Source: Marinobacter salexigens (GTDB taxonomy: Bacteria > Pseudomonadota > Gammaproteobacteria > Pseudomonadales > Oleiphilaceae). Taken from it: DNA of 64,000 nt. Both the position numbers and the translations under genes were made by a program. Location: positions 992,001-1,056,000 of the forward strand of contig NZ_NIHC01000001.1 in the NCBI RefSeq assembly GCF_002806945.1, given 5' to 3'. Positions 28,946 through 41,012 of this stretch are shown in pieces (within the stretch, counting starts at the first letter, position 1; every line of letters starts with the position of its first letter). Under the pieces are notes generated by a model that was not told the origin of the DNA, made no database searches, and saw nothing but the letters and a program-made list of their open reading frames with translations.

Positions 28946-28992
28946 GGCTAGGGCCTAAAGCAGAGGCCTCCACCGAAGCCTCGCCCTAAGCC
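28946..28992. repeat. Nested inverted repeat after gatB
   Basis: Outer tagggc/gcccta (28949-28954 and 28983-28988) and inner gaggc/gcctc (28963-28967 and 28978-28982). It lies 9-55 bp past the gatB stop on the - strand. It may act in 3'-end formation; no T run follows. Confidence 0.35.
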
Positions 28993-29000
28993 CAACTCAA

Positions 29001-30452
29001 TCAACCACCAAGCTTCCGAGCAAGAATCTCATTGAATAGCTTAGGGTTACCCTGACCTTTGGAAGCCTTCATCAAAGGCCCCATAAAGCCACCAAGCATC
29101 TTCTTGCGCTTCTTGGGATCTTCCTCGCCTTGATACTGAGCAACCTGATCGGGCATGCCAGCCAGAACCTCATCAACCATCGCCTCCAGAGCGCCAGTAT
29201 CCGAAACCTGCTTCAGCCCCTGAGCTTCAATAACCGCATCGGCATTGTCTCCATCACCATTCCAGAGAGCTTCGAACACCTTCTTGGCGCCGGATGAAGA
29301 CACAGTATTGTCGGCAATGCGTGCAACCAACTGGCCAAGCTGAGTGCCAGTGATAGGGGCTTGAGCTACAGTTTTGTCCTCAGCGTTCAAGCGGGCAGAA
29401 AGCTCACCCAGTACCCAGTTGGCCGCCAATTTTGCGTCTTTGCCGTGGCTGGCGGTTTCTTCAAAAAATGCCGCCATAGAGGCATCGTCGCTGAGCAAGC
29501 GGGCATCATAATCATTCAGCCCATATTGCTCCTTGAATCGTGCCTTGCGCTCATCCGGCAACTCCGGCAACAAATCTCTGGCACTCTGGATAAACTCATC
29601 GTCGATCACCACAGGCAGCAAGTCCGGGCAAGGGAAGTAGCGGTAATCGTTGGCCTCTTCCTTGCTGCGCATGGAGCGTGATTCGTCCCGCTCACCGTTA
29701 TACAGCCGCGTTTCCTGAATAATGCGGCCGCCATCTTCCAGAATATCCATCTGCCGCTCTACTTCGTGGGCGATGGCCTGCTCCATAAAGCGGAACGAGT
29801 TCAGGTTCTTGGTTTCCGTGCGAGTACCCAACTCATCCGAACCTTTCGGCTTGAGTGAAATGTTCACATCAAAACGCAAAGACCCCTGGCTCATATCGCC
29901 ATCACAAATACCGAGTGAAGACACCAGGCCATGCAGCTTTTTGGCAAAGGCCACAGCCTCTTCCGCACTGTTCATATCCGGCTCAGTCACCACTTCAATC
30001 AGCGGTGTGCCAGCACGGTTCAGGTCGATACCCGTCATACCATGAAAGTCTTCGTGCAGGGATTTGCCGGCATCTTCTTCCAGATGCGCATGGTGAATCC
30101 GTACACGCTTGGTGCTGCCATCGGCCAGATCAATATCCACAAAGCCCGGGCCAACAATCGGGTGGTCCAGCTGTGTGGTCTGATAGCCCTTAGGCAAATC
30201 CGGGTAAAAATAGTTTTTACGGTCAAACACCGAGCGCCGACCGATTTCGGCATTTACCGCCAAGCCAAACATCACCGCATAGCGGAACGCCTGCTCATTT
30301 GGAACAGGCAATGTGCCCGGCATGGCCAGATCAACGGCGCTGGCCTGGGTGTTGGGCTCGGCACCAAACGCGGTGCTGGAGCCTGAAAAAATCTTGGTTT
30401 TGGTGGCAAGCTGAACGTGAATTTCCAGCCCGATCACAATATCCCACTGCAT
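29001..30452 (-). CDS. gatB: Aspartyl/glutamyl-tRNA amidotransferase subunit B
   Basis: 483 residues. Kinase/tRNA-binding subunit of GatCAB, which converts misacylated Glu-tRNA-Gln and/or Asp-tRNA-Asn to the amide form. N-terminal [19 protein letters not shown] and [10 protein letters not shown] are family signatures; the C-terminal YqeY-like tail binds tRNA. aggag precedes the ATG. Third gene of gatC-gatA-gatB, 21 bp after gatA. Confidence 0.96.
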   Translation of the reverse strand: MQWDIVIGLEIHVQLATKTKIFSGSSTAFGAEPNTQASAVDLAMPGTLPVPNEQAFRYAVMFGLAVNAEIGRRSVFDRKNYFYPDLPKGYQTTQLDHPIVGPGFVDIDLADGSTKRVRIHHAHLEEDAGKSLHEDFHGMTGIDLNRAGTPLIEVVTEPDMNSAEEAVAFAKKLHGLVSSLGICDGDMSQGSLRFDVNISLKPKGSDELGTRTETKNLNSFRFMEQAIAHEVERQMDILEDGGRIIQETRLYNGERDESRSMRSKEEANDYRYFPCPDLLPVVIDDEFIQSARDLLPELPDERKARFKEQYGLNDYDARLLSDDASMAAFFEETASHGKDAKLAANWVLGELSARLNAEDKTVAQAPITGTQLGQLVARIADNTVSSSGAKKVFEALWNGDGDNADAVIEAQGLKQVSDTGALEAMVDEVLAGMPDQVAQYQGEEDPKKRKKMLGGFMGPLMKASKGQGNPKLFNEILARKLGG

Positions 30453-30473
30453 AGTCGTTCTCCTGATTCGGGC

Positions 30474-31931
30474 TTACTGGGGAAGCTTCTGGTGCCAGTC
30501 AGTAACTTGCTGGAACTGATGGGCTGCATTCAGTAGGCGAGCCTCATCAAAGTAGTTCCCGATAATCTGCAAGCCTACCGGCAGGCCATCAACAAAACCT
30601 GCAGGCACAGACATGGCCGGCACGCCGGCAAGGTTCACTGCGATGGTGAAAATATCTTCCAGATACATGGTCACTGGATCGCTGGTGTTCGCGCCTTGCA
30701 CAAACGCAGGTGAGGGCGATACAGGGCTCATCAGTACATCCACTTCTTTGAAGGCATTGATGAAGTCCTGTTGGATCAGGCGACGAACCTTCTGGGCTTT
30801 CAGATAATAGGCATCAAAGTAGCCGGCCGAAAGCGCATAGGTGCCAACCAGAATCCGGCGTTTCACCTCATCCCCAAAGCCTTCACCCCGGGTGCGCGTG
30901 TACAGGTCGTGCAGGTCTTGCGGATTCTCACAGCGATAGCCGTAGCGCACACCATCAAAGCGGGACAGGTTGGCCGAGGCTTCTGCGGGTGCAATCACGT
31001 AATACGCGGCAATGGCCAGCTTGGCGTGGGGCAGCGACACTTCTTTCACTGTCGCGCCCAGCTTTTCGTATTCCTTCACTGCGTTGCGAACCTGCTGCTC
31101 CATGGCGGGGCTCAGCTGGTCAGAGAAGTATTCTTTCGGAAGGCCGACGCGCAATCCCTTTAAAGGCTCGTTAAGCGTGGCAGTGTAATCCGGCACTGCG
31201 CGATCAACCGATGTTGAATCCTTTGGGTCAAAGCCAGCCATGACATTCAGCATCAAAGCGTTGTCTTCCGCCGTGCGCGCCATGGTGCCGCCCTGGTCCA
31301 GGCTGGAGGCGAAGGCAATTATGCCGTAGCGAGACACGCGCCCATAAGTCGGCTTCAAGCCAGTAATGCCACAAAAGGCGGCTGGCAGGCGAATCGAACC
31401 GCCTGTGTCGGTTGCGGTTGCTGCAGGCACTAAGCGGGCAGCGATGGCTGCAGCGGAACCCCCGGAAGAGCCCCCGGGTACGCGCTTGTCACCGCTGCTC
31501 AAACCCCAGGGATTTGTTACCGCGCCAAAAAAACTGGTTTCATTGGAGGAGCCCATAGCGAACTCATCCATATTGGTTTTGCCCAGGCTAACAGCACCCG
31601 CATCGCGGAAGTTCGCAGTGACCGTGGCATCATAGGGCGGTACAAAATCGGCCAGCATTTTGGAACCAGCCGTGGTCGCCACACCCTTGGTGCAGAAAAG
31701 GTCCTTGTGGGCGAAAGGTACGCCTGTCCAGGCAGTGGCGTTACCAGCAGCGCGCTGCTCGTCTGCGGCTTTGGCATCAGCCATAGCCTGGTCTTCGGTA
31801 ACAGTGATAAAACTGTTGTATTGCTGATCTTCAGCTTTAACGCGATCGAGGAACTCGCGGGTCAGTTCCACGCTTGAAATCTTGCCGCTTTCCAAATCAC
31901 GGGAAAGCTCTGCTACGGATTTGTTATGCAT
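30474..31931 (-). CDS. gatA: Aspartyl/glutamyl-tRNA amidotransferase subunit A
   Basis: 485 residues from [17 protein letters not shown]. Glutaminase subunit that releases ammonia from glutamine. The amidase-signature triad is readable: Lys76 in AHKDLFC, cis-Ser155 in GGSSGGS and Ser179 in DTGGSIR. Earlier in-frame codons overlap gatC and are rejected. The gap to gatC is 40 bp. Confidence 0.95.
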   Translation of the reverse strand: MHNKSVAELSRDLESGKISSVELTREFLDRVKAEDQQYNSFITVTEDQAMADAKAADEQRAAGNATAWTGVPFAHKDLFCTKGVATTAGSKMLADFVPPYDATVTANFRDAGAVSLGKTNMDEFAMGSSNETSFFGAVTNPWGLSSGDKRVPGGSSGGSAAAIAARLVPAATATDTGGSIRLPAAFCGITGLKPTYGRVSRYGIIAFASSLDQGGTMARTAEDNALMLNVMAGFDPKDSTSVDRAVPDYTATLNEPLKGLRVGLPKEYFSDQLSPAMEQQVRNAVKEYEKLGATVKEVSLPHAKLAIAAYYVIAPAEASANLSRFDGVRYGYRCENPQDLHDLYTRTRGEGFGDEVKRRILVGTYALSAGYFDAYYLKAQKVRRLIQQDFINAFKEVDVLMSPVSPSPAFVQGANTSDPVTMYLEDIFTIAVNLAGVPAMSVPAGFVDGLPVGLQIIGNYFDEARLLNAAHQFQQVTDWHQKLPQ

Positions 31932-31971
31932 GTTCAATCCTGATGATGGGCAGATAGTGGGATTCGTCAGA

Positions 31972-32259
31972 TCACTCAATAACCCGAGGTACGAGATAAA
32001 GGCCGTCTTCGGTCGCTGGCGCTATGGCCTGGAAAGCCTCCCGTTGATTGCTCTCGGTTACTTCGTCTGCACGCAAACGCTGAACAGCGTCCAGAGGGTG
32101 GGATAAGGGCTCTATATCTGCCGTGTCGGCCGCACTGAGTTCGTCCACAAGATTCAGGATGTTACCCAGATCGCTTTCCAGCGCCGAAATCTGCGCTTCG
32201 TCCACGCGGATGCGGGCAAGAACAGCGACTTTTTCTATGTCTTCTCGGGAAATGGACAC
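31972..32259 (-). CDS. gatC: Aspartyl/glutamyl-tRNA amidotransferase subunit C
   Basis: 95 residues. Small chaperone-like subunit that holds GatA and GatB together. [16 protein letters not shown] and [13 protein letters not shown] match the family. First gene of the operon; its upstream region contains palindromic element 9 and faces mreB. Confidence 0.94.
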   Translation of the reverse strand: MSISREDIEKVAVLARIRVDEAQISALESDLGNILNLVDELSAADTADIEPLSHPLDAVQRLRADEVTESNQREAFQAIAPATEDGLYLVPRVIE

Positions 32260-32334
32260 AAATTGCCTCCCAGATAAATGAAATGTCGGTAATAAAGGAC
32301 ACGCTCTGTAAAAGAGTGTTGCACCGAGTTATGG

Positions 32335-32442
32335 GGCCACTCGGGGAACGCTTTTCAAAACTGTAGAGGGCCATGGATGGCCCGAAACAAGCGCACAGGG
32401 AAGTGCTTGTAGCGTGTTTTGAAAAGCGTTCCCCGAATGGCC
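32335..32442. repeat. Three-stem palindromic element 9 (family 1)
   Basis: 27-bp outer arms (32335-32361 and 32416-32442) with one C/A difference. The core is in reverse orientation, with gggccatccatggccc-type and gcaca-type hairpins. It lies in the 371-bp divergent gatC/mreB gap (32260-32630), where no other feature was recognised. Confidence 0.87.
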
Positions 32443-32531
32443 TTGCACCCAGACTAAAAATTCGAGGGCATATGTTAACAGATTCCAACCCATGCGGCAG
32501 AGGCCAAAGTATGGCTAATATGCGAGAATAA

Positions 32532-33674
<1,143 letters not shown>

Positions 33675-33680
33675 TCCTTT

Positions 33681-33688
33681 GGGGAGGG
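33681..33688 (+). promoter_or_regulatory. Ribosome binding site that fixes the mreC start
   Basis: ggggaggg, followed by six bases and then ATT at 33695. This strong Shine-Dalgarno sequence has no ATG, GTG or TTG at a workable distance, which points to ATT as the start codon of mreC. Confidence 0.6.
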
Positions 33689-33694
33689 ATCGAC

Positions 33695-34600
33695 ATTAAA
33701 ACCATTTTTGTTCAGGGGCCTGCGCCAGGCCTCCGGCTTTTGCTCGTTATTATTGTGTCGGTGGCGCTGATCGTCGCCGACCAGCAATTCGACCGCGTAA
33801 CTCCTGTTCGCAGTACCCTGGCAACCGCTCTCACACCGGTTTACTGGCTGGGTAATGCCCCCTATCAGGTCAGTGATTGGGTTGCCGGCCTGTTCACCAC
33901 CCGTGAAGATGTGAAACAGGAAAACGAAGATCTGAAAGCCCGCCTGCTTATCCTTGAACGCAGGGCCCTCAAGTACGCCGCCTTGGCTTCCGAAAACAAC
34001 GAACTCCGACGTTTGATGAACTCCTCGGAATTGCTCGATGACCGGGTTATCGTCAGCGAAGTGGTGGGTGTGTCGCCAGATCCCTATTCCCACGAAATCA
34101 TTATCAATAAAGGTCTCAGTGATGGCTTGCAGATAGGGCAGGCTATATTGGACGCCCATGGCCTGATGGGGCAGGTTGTGCAAACCAGCCAGGTCGCTTC
34201 CCGCGTACTGCTTGTCTCCGACAGCAGCCATGCGGTTCCTGTTGAGGTTGTGCGCAACGGGCTCAGGGCCATTCTGCTGGGTACCGGCGATTCCGGCACC
34301 CTCGAGTTGGTTCACGTGCCAGACACTGCCGACATTCGTGAAGGCGACCTTCTGGTAAGTTCCGGTCTTGGAGGGCGCTTTCCCCGTGGCTACCCTGTTG
34401 CAGAGGTTAGCCAGATCAATAAAGAATCGGGAGAGCCCTTTGTCACTATACGGGCCCGTCCAAAGGCGCAGCTCAACCAGAGCCGTCTCGTGCTGATTGT
34501 ATTCCCGCCAAAAAGCAGCGCTTCCTCAGAGCCGGAGGCGAGTGATGATTTGCCATCCAGCATCCCGGCCAAAGAAGCAGCACAGGAGGGGCAGGGCTGA
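33695..34600 (+). CDS. mreC: Rod-shape determining protein MreC, apparent ATT start
   Basis: 301 residues if it starts at ATT (33695). It is a bitopic periplasmic protein that links MreB to the elongasome synthases. From ATT the N-terminus reads (I)KTIFVQGPAPGLRLLLVI, giving a basic end and then a full membrane helix, as in other MreC proteins. The next in-frame initiator, TTG at 33740, has no Shine-Dalgarno sequence and would cut into the helix. A coiled coil (VKQENEDLKARLLILERR) and the beta domain follow; the tail after about residue 280 is acidic. Its stop overlaps the mreD ATG by one base. Confidence 0.85.
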   Translation: MKTIFVQGPAPGLRLLLVIIVSVALIVADQQFDRVTPVRSTLATALTPVYWLGNAPYQVSDWVAGLFTTREDVKQENEDLKARLLILERRALKYAALASENNELRRLMNSSELLDDRVIVSEVVGVSPDPYSHEIIINKGLSDGLQIGQAILDAHGLMGQVVQTSQVASRVLLVSDSSHAVPVEVVRNGLRAILLGTGDSGTLELVHVPDTADIREGDLLVSSGLGGRFPRGYPVAEVSQINKESGEPFVTIRARPKAQLNQSRLVLIVFPPKSSASSEPEASDDLPSSIPAKEAAQEGQG

Positions 34601-35076
34601 TGCTGTCTGTTATCAGTTACCCGGTGTTTGTACTGTCAGTGATCGCGTCACTGGTGTTGAGCATTTCCCTCTTTCCTGCAGGCTGGTTCGAGTTTCGCCC
34701 CGAGTGGCTGGGTTTGGTCGTCTTTTACTGGACCTTCCGCGCCCCGGCACAGTTCGGCGTCCTGCTTGCCTGGTGCCTGGGGCTGTTTCTGGATGTGTTG
34801 GAAGCAACCCCGTTGGGCGTTAATGCACTGGGTATGGGGCTGATCGCCTTTCTGGTACTCACAGTCCACCAGCGGTTGCGTATGTACCCCATGCCGCAGC
34901 AGTGCCTGATGGTTTTTCTGCTGTTGGGTATAAACCAAATGCTGGTGCACTTTATTAAACAGATGTTTGGCGGTGAAGATGCAGGTTTCAGCTACCTTTG
35001 GCCGGCACTCACCAGTGCGTTGATCTGGCCGGTGTTCTGCATACTGCTGGACAACATTAACCGGAAACTGGGGTAG
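34600..35076 (+). CDS. mreD: Rod-shape determining protein MreD
   Basis: 158 residues, mostly hydrophobic with about five or six membrane segments. Inner-membrane partner of MreC in the elongasome. [15 protein letters not shown] is the conserved family loop. The ATG shares a base with the mreC stop, so translation is coupled. Confidence 0.93.
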   Translation: MLSVISYPVFVLSVIASLVLSISLFPAGWFEFRPEWLGLVVFYWTFRAPAQFGVLLAWCLGLFLDVLEATPLGVNALGMGLIAFLVLTVHQRLRMYPMPQQCLMVFLLLGINQMLVHFIKQMFGGEDAGFSYLWPALTSALIWPVFCILLDNINRKLG

Positions 35077-35078
35077 CC

Positions 35079-35681
35079 ATGGCATCTATCATTCTCGCTT
35101 CAGCATCGCCGCGCCGTGCGGAGCTGCTTACGCAAATCGGCGTGCCTTTCGCTATGCACCCGGCTCATATTGATGAATCCACACGGGCTTCTGAAGTGCC
35201 CGGGGATTACGTTGAGCGGCTTGCCCGGGAGAAAGCGCTTGCGGTGTCTGCCCATTTTCCCGGGAAGTGGGTTCTGGGTTCAGATACATCTGTGGTTCTT
35301 GATGGCGCAATTCTTGGCAAGCCATCCGATGAAGCGGATGCGGAAACCATGCTGGCAAGCTTGTCTGGCAAAACACATCAGGTGATGACTGCCATTGCAC
35401 TGGCCAGAGATGATGGCTGTGAATCCCGTCTGGTTACTACAGAAGTTACCTTTCGGGTACTCTCGAAGAGTGAGATTGTAGCTTATGCGGCCTCGGGTGA
35501 GCCCATGGACAAGGCCGGAAGTTACGGGATTCAGGGGCTGGGTGGTATTTTTGTGAAGGAAATCAAAGGGAGCTACAGTGCAGTTGTGGGCCTGCCATTA
35601 CAGGAAACAGCTGCCTTGTTGGCAGACGCCGGCTACCCTGTATGGAAACACTGGTCGAGTAGTCGGGAGAGCCAAACATGA
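35079..35681 (+). CDS. maf: Maf-family nucleotide pyrophosphatase
   Basis: 200 residues. Maf proteins hydrolyse non-canonical or modified nucleoside triphosphates; the subgroup next to rng is usually the dTTP/UTP pyrophosphatase (YhdE). [13 protein letters not shown] is the N-terminal signature with the Ser and Arg that contact phosphate, and [20 protein letters not shown] ends the core. The stop overlaps rng by four bases. Confidence 0.93.
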   Translation: MASIILASASPRRAELLTQIGVPFAMHPAHIDESTRASEVPGDYVERLAREKALAVSAHFPGKWVLGSDTSVVLDGAILGKPSDEADAETMLASLSGKTHQVMTAIALARDDGCESRLVTTEVTFRVLSKSEIVAYAASGEPMDKAGSYGIQGLGGIFVKEIKGSYSAVVGLPLQETAALLADAGYPVWKHWSSSRESQT

Positions 35682-37159
35682 GCGAAGAAATCCTGATCAA
35701 CGTAACACCGGTTGAAACCCGGGTCGCGCTGGTTGAGAACGGCATGCTGCAAGAAGCCTATATTGAGCGCGCCAGCCGCAAAGGCATTGTTGGAAATATC
35801 TACAAAGGCAAGGTTGTGCGCGTGCTTCCCGGTATGGAGGCAGCGTTTGTAGACATAGGGCTGGAACGGGCAGCGTTTATTCATGCCTCCGATGTGGTGC
35901 CAAGCCAGTCCAGTGCAGCCGTTCCCGGTGAGGGGCCGAAAACCGTTCCAGACATCCGCACTTTGCTGCGAGAAGGGCAGTCATTGGTGGTTCAGGTCAC
36001 CAAAGACCCCATTGGCACAAAAGGCGCCCGACTTACCACGCAGCTCTCCATACCCTCCCGTTATCTGGTATTCATGCCTGATGTCTGTCACGTGGGAATT
36101 TCCCAGAGAATTGAGGACGAAACCGAGCGAAGCCGGTTGAAAGGTCTCGTTGAAGAGGGCGCGGCAGAGCATCCGGATGTGCAGGGTGGGTACATTATCC
36201 GCACCGCGGCTGAAGCTGCCACCGGAGAGGAGTTGCTGGCGGATATGAACTACCTGCACCACCTTAGCCAGTCCATTCATGAGCGGATTGAAAAAGTGCA
36301 GGCGCCGGCCGCTGTTTACAAGGATTTACCCCTGTTCATCCGCACCATCCGTGATCTTATCCGTCCGCAGACTGAAAAAGTGCGAATCGATAGCCGCGAA
36401 AGTCACCAGCGGGTCATGGAGTTTGTTGACGAATTTGTGACCGAGTTTGCTGATAAAGTGGAGTACTATCCCGGAGAACGGCCAATTTTTGACCTTTACT
36501 CGGTAGAGGATGAAATCCAGAAGGCATTAAGCCGCAAAGTACAGCTCAAGTCCGGTGGCTATGTAATCATTGATCAGACCGAAGCCATGACCACCATCGA
36601 TATCAACACCGGCGCTTTTGTGGGTCACCGCAATCTTGAAGAAACGATCTTCAAGACCAACCTGGAAGCTGCTCGAGCAATCAGTCGCCAACTGCGCCTG
36701 CGCAATTTGGGCGGTATCATCATCATCGATTTTATCGACATGGAAGATGCGGAGCACCAGCGCCAGGTTCACCGTATGCTGGAAAAAATGCTCGAGCGTG
36801 ACCACGCCAAAACCAAGATTACCGGCGTGTCTGAGCTGGGTCTTGTGGAAATGACCCGAAAACGGACCACAGAAAGCCTCGGCCAGGTTCTGTGTGAGTC
36901 TTGCCCAATATGCGACGGCAGGGGTTTCCTTAAAACCAGCGAAACAGTGTGTTTCGAAATTTTCCGGGAAATCCTGAGGATCAATCGAGCCTACGACGCA
37001 GAAAGCTATCTGGTGATGGCTTCCCAGAGCGTAGTTGACCGCCTTGTTGATGAAGAAGCTGACAACGTGGCGGATCTTGAAACCTTTATCGCCAAGACCG
37101 TTCGCTTCCAGGTGGAGCCGTTTTACAGCCAGGAGCAGTACGATGTCGTTTTGCTCTGA
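35678..37159 (+). CDS. rng: Ribonuclease G
   Basis: 493 residues. Endoribonuclease that matures the 5' end of 16S rRNA and degrades some mRNAs. An N-terminal S1 domain ([23 protein letters not shown]) is followed by the RNase E/G catalytic core; [12 protein letters not shown] and [10 protein letters not shown] hold the metal-binding Asp residues. [11 protein letters not shown] matches the zinc-link Cys motif. No C-terminal degradosome scaffold, so it is RNase G and not RNase E. Confidence 0.96.
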   Translation: MSEEILINVTPVETRVALVENGMLQEAYIERASRKGIVGNIYKGKVVRVLPGMEAAFVDIGLERAAFIHASDVVPSQSSAAVPGEGPKTVPDIRTLLREGQSLVVQVTKDPIGTKGARLTTQLSIPSRYLVFMPDVCHVGISQRIEDETERSRLKGLVEEGAAEHPDVQGGYIIRTAAEAATGEELLADMNYLHHLSQSIHERIEKVQAPAAVYKDLPLFIRTIRDLIRPQTEKVRIDSRESHQRVMEFVDEFVTEFADKVEYYPGERPIFDLYSVEDEIQKALSRKVQLKSGGYVIIDQTEAMTTIDINTGAFVGHRNLEETIFKTNLEAARAISRQLRLRNLGGIIIIDFIDMEDAEHQRQVHRMLEKMLERDHAKTKITGVSELGLVEMTRKRTTESLGQVLCESCPICDGRGFLKTSETVCFEIFREILRINRAYDAESYLVMASQSVVDRLVDEEADNVADLETFIAKTVRFQVEPFYSQEQYDVVLL

Positions 37160-37196
37160 TTCCGGGGCGATACACCGGCCCAAGGGGTGACAGGTA

Positions 37197-40100
37197 ATGA
37201 CACCCACGAAGCCCCCCTCTGAAAACCCACCATCCTTGCAGGAGAGCCGGCCGAACAGTCAACCCGTTCGTCTCATGGCATTGTTTACCGGTGCTGTATG
37301 GTGGCTTTTGCTGGCTGTGCTGGTTCTGCTTGCGCTCTATGCGGGTATTGGCAGGCAGCTCACCCAGAACGTGGATAGCTTCCGCGACGAGCTCGCGCGC
37401 GAGCTTACGGATCGTCTGGGGCACGAAGTCAGCATTGGGCGCTTGTCCTCACGCTGGTACTGGCTCGACCCCTCGTTTACCGCACAAGACATAGAAGTCA
37501 TCAATCCGGATTCCGGTGACCGGGTGCTGAATCTGCAACATTTGACCATCCGCTTTGATGCCCTCGCCTCGCTGCTGCGATTCAGAATTGTTTTTGAAGA
37601 TTTTGAAGCCGACGGGCTTGAATTGACCCTCAGCCAGGGGGGCAGTGGAGAACTGGGTGTTCGGGGCGCCGATGTTCCGGAGCCTATGAACAACCGCTAT
37701 CGCAACTGGCTCAACGTGGCCGGGAAGTGGCTGTCCGACCCCTACATAAAAGTCACCCGCGTTAATCTGGGTATCCGTGACAACCAGGGCCAGCTGCGCC
37801 ACCTGGATATTCCCCAGCTTGATTTGATGTACCAACAGGGATTATTCCGGGCATCAGGTCGCGCTATGCAATCCGCGACAACCCAGCAACTCGCCAGTTT
37901 CAGCCTTGTGGGAAAACAATTCTTCCGAGGGAATTTCAGTGGCCAGCTATACCTCAACGTGGATTCCGGGCGCCTGTTTGACGGGCTGATTGATGAGTAC
38001 CAGTGGCGGGACCTCCGCGTTGAAGGGTTCGATCTGGGGGGCGAAGCCTGGCTAACCTTCCGCGAGGGTGTCTTGCAACAGGTGAGTGGTACCGTGAGAA
38101 CACCCTATCTGCAACTGGGGGCGGGCTTTGAGTCGCTGGCTCCACTGGAAGATATCAGTGCCCGCTTCGGCTGGCGTCGCCACAGTGCGGTGATGGAGGC
38201 GCCAGAGCAGGGCGGGAGCCGGCCAGAGACAGTGGGTGAGTGGCATCTTGAGCAACTGGCCTGGACCTGGAATGGAGACCAGGTGTCGCCATTCAGCCTG
38301 AAGCTGCTGCCAGAACCACAGGGAATCACCGTTACTGCAGATGCCATGCCGCTGCGTCCGTTGAGGCGCTTGGCAGGTGCATTGCCCCTGCTGCCATCAG
38401 TGGCTATTGATGCATTGGACAATTATCGCCCCGTGGGATTTCTCGATGGCGTAACAATCCGTATTCCAGGAAGCGATAACAGCAGCTTTGAGTTCTCGGG
38501 CCGGCTTCGGGATGTGGGGGCCGCTGCACACGGAGGGGCACCTGCAGTGAGCGGAGTGCACGGCTTCATATATCTGGATCAGAATGCCGGTTACGTGCGG
38601 GCCCATGCAGGTGCTCAGCCGGTTGTACTTTCGTTTCCGGAGTTGTTCAGCAGCGAGTGGTCCTTGCCCGAGTTGTCTGCCACCGTAGCCTGGAAGCTGG
38701 ATGGCTCTGTGACCCGTGTTTACGCTGACGACATACGCATGAGCTACGGCGCCAACACTCGCCTGGATGGAGCCTTCGATCTGAGGCTGGATACGCAGGG
38801 CGATGACAATCTTGGCCTTCGCGTCGGGCTCAAGAATGGTGAGGCCTCAATGCTGGCGGCGTTTGTTCCACAGAAAATTGTCGATGCCGGGCTGTACGAT
38901 TGGCTGACTGCCTCAATTACAAAGGCGGACATAAGGTCCGGGACATACTTCGGGCACGGCCAGATTGGTGCCGGTGCACCTCCAGGGTCGTTTGTTTCGT
39001 CCATGTGGTACGAGTTTGATAACGCCACCGTTCGCTACGATAGCCAGTGGCCCGCGGTGACTGGCGCGCGCGGGCGTGTTGCCATCCAGAACGGTGACAC
39101 ACTGGTATCGCTGGAAGCGGGAACGACAGGGGGGCTGACGCTTGATCCGGGCACGGTCGCTGTCATTCCCGAAGAAGAGGGGGCGCTGGTGCGCGTGGAC
39201 GTTTCCGCGCCTGTTCCCGCTGATACCATTACGTACTGGATGAAAAACAGTCCCTTTGGCGAGATGGCCGGTCCCGAGGCGGCCAAACTCGGTTATGGCG
39301 GAGACTACGAGCTTGATCTGTCGATTGACCTGCCTCTCAGGGATAATGCCTCCCCCGTGGTTGAGGCCAAGGTACGCACCGCCAATGGCTCGATAGCACA
39401 TCCGGCCTCAGGCCTGCAGTGGAGCGGGATTTCCGGTGCGCTGACTTACCATTCGGTGAGTGGTTTTTCCGGAGCGCCTCTCAAAGCGAGTTTTCTGGGT
39501 GAGCCGGTCAGTGTTGCATTCAGTCAGCCACAAACGGCAAACGGACTCAGGATAGAGCAAACCGGCACGTCGTCGGTACCCGGCGTATTGCGCCAGATGG
39601 GAATGATGGAGTCTTTGGAAGAGGTAGGTGGCGACGCGAATAGCAGCCATTATGGCCTGAAGGGCGCGTTTGACTATGTTGGGCAGTTGGATGTTTTTGA
39701 GGGCGAGGCGCCGCAGGTAAGGGTAATTTCCAGCCTGGAAGGTTTGGCTATCGACTGGCTCGCGCCTTTTTCCAAAGAGGCCAAAGATCCGGCACCGTTG
39801 ATTGTCGAAATAGACACCGAAGCGGAAAGAGGTTTGGGCTTTTCAGGTACCTGGGACAATCGCGCAACGTTTGATCTTTTGTGGAAAGATTCCGGGGTAG
39901 AGATGACCTTCGGGGAGCTGCATCTGGGGGATCAAACCCTGACAAACATTCAACTGGAGGCGTTTGATCTGGGCGATCGCTGGGTATTAAGCACCCAGTC
40001 GGAGCGGGCAGTAGGCCGGATTGTTATTCCGAATGATCGCAGCCTTGTAAAAGCTGATTTTGCAGAGGTGCACCTGATCCGCAATGAAAGCGCAGAGGCG

Positions 40101-40994
40101 GAAATACCGGAGCTGTTGACCATAGAGCAGCAGCTTGAGGCCTTCCGGGCGATGGACATGGCGAACTGGCCGGATATAGATGTTGCTATAGCTAATCTTC
40201 GCCTCAATGAAGATAGCCTCGGGCGCTGGTCTTTTCAGCTGAGGCCAGAACACCAGAAACTGAACATAACCGGCATTGAAGGTCGCCTCAAGTCGATTAT
40301 TTTGCAGGGTGATATGGCCTGGAGTGTTATTGATAATCGGGAAGCCAGCCAGTTTTCAGGCTCGATAACCGGGGGCGCTCTGGCGGATCTCGAAGAGCTT
40401 TTTGATGCTGAAATTCCGCTCTCCAATAAGCAGAGCAGTATCGAGTTAAAGCTGGATTGGCCGGGCCGCCCCGATGAATTCGAGCTTTCAGGACTAAGCG
40501 GGAACATCAGCTTTCGCCTGGATGACGGTATGATTCTGGAGAGCAACAACAGTGCGCAGGTGTTCAGGCTCTTTAACCTGCTTAATGCCGATACGCTTTG
40601 GCGCAGGCTCAAGCTGGATTTTTCGGACCTGTATAAGCGCGGAGTCGCCTTTGACGCAATCTCGGGCAAGGCACGTCTTGAGAATGGCCTGCTGACAATG
40701 GATCCAGAGCTTCAGGTGGTTGGGCCTTCAGGAGCCTTCAAACTCAGCGGCAGTACAAACCTGGTGGATGAAGTGTTTGATATGCGCCTAGTCGTGGTCC
40801 TGCCCCTCACCCAGAACCTGCCACTGGCGGCGTTATTGATGGGTGCCAGTGCACCCATCGGAGGTGCACTGTTTGTGCTGGACAAGGTACTGGGCGATCC
40901 GCTTAGCAGGCTCACCAGTGCCACCTACAACGTGACCGGCACCTGGGACGAACCCATAGTCGATTTGCGCAGTGTGTTCGACACAGGTAAATAA
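37197..40994 (+). CDS. yhdP: Large AsmA-like envelope protein YhdP
   Basis: 1265 residues. One N-terminal membrane helix (LFTGAVWWLLLAVLVLLALY) anchors a very long periplasmic domain of the AsmA/TamB-like (DUF3971) type, thought to bridge inner and outer membrane and carry phospholipids. The family position after rng is conserved in gammaproteobacteria, where tldD usually follows; here a convergent darP follows instead. The C-terminal AsmA-like block includes GASAPIGGALFVLDKVLGD. Confidence 0.92.
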   Translation: MTPTKPPSENPPSLQESRPNSQPVRLMALFTGAVWWLLLAVLVLLALYAGIGRQLTQNVDSFRDELARELTDRLGHEVSIGRLSSRWYWLDPSFTAQDIEVINPDSGDRVLNLQHLTIRFDALASLLRFRIVFEDFEADGLELTLSQGGSGELGVRGADVPEPMNNRYRNWLNVAGKWLSDPYIKVTRVNLGIRDNQGQLRHLDIPQLDLMYQQGLFRASGRAMQSATTQQLASFSLVGKQFFRGNFSGQLYLNVDSGRLFDGLIDEYQWRDLRVEGFDLGGEAWLTFREGVLQQVSGTVRTPYLQLGAGFESLAPLEDISARFGWRRHSAVMEAPEQGGSRPETVGEWHLEQLAWTWNGDQVSPFSLKLLPEPQGITVTADAMPLRPLRRLAGALPLLPSVAIDALDNYRPVGFLDGVTIRIPGSDNSSFEFSGRLRDVGAAAHGGAPAVSGVHGFIYLDQNAGYVRAHAGAQPVVLSFPELFSSEWSLPELSATVAWKLDGSVTRVYADDIRMSYGANTRLDGAFDLRLDTQGDDNLGLRVGLKNGEASMLAAFVPQKIVDAGLYDWLTASITKADIRSGTYFGHGQIGAGAPPGSFVSSMWYEFDNATVRYDSQWPAVTGARGRVAIQNGDTLVSLEAGTTGGLTLDPGTVAVIPEEEGALVRVDVSAPVPADTITYWMKNSPFGEMAGPEAAKLGYGGDYELDLSIDLPLRDNASPVVEAKVRTANGSIAHPASGLQWSGISGALTYHSVSGFSGAPLKASFLGEPVSVAFSQPQTANGLRIEQTGTSSVPGVLRQMGMMESLEEVGGDANSSHYGLKGAFDYVGQLDVFEGEAPQVRVISSLEGLAIDWLAPFSKEAKDPAPLIVEIDTEAERGLGFSGTWDNRATFDLLWKDSGVEMTFGELHLGDQTLTNIQLEAFDLGDRWVLSTQSERAVGRIVIPNDRSLVKADFAEVHLIRNESAEAEIPELLTIEQQLEAFRAMDMANWPDIDVAIANLRLNEDSLGRWSFQLRPEHQKLNITGIEGRLKSIILQGDMAWSVIDNREASQFSGSITGGALADLEELFDAEIPLSNKQSSIELKLDWPGRPDEFELSGLSGNISFRLDDGMILESNNSAQVFRLFNLLNADTLWRRLKLDFSDLYKRGVAFDAISGKARLENGLLTMDPELQVVGPSGAFKLSGSTNLVDEVFDMRLVVVLPLTQNLPLAALLMGASAPIGGALFVLDKVLGDPLSRLTSATYNVTGTWDEPIVDLRSVFDTGK

Positions 40995-41012
40995 CAAACA
41001 CGGTTACCTGAA

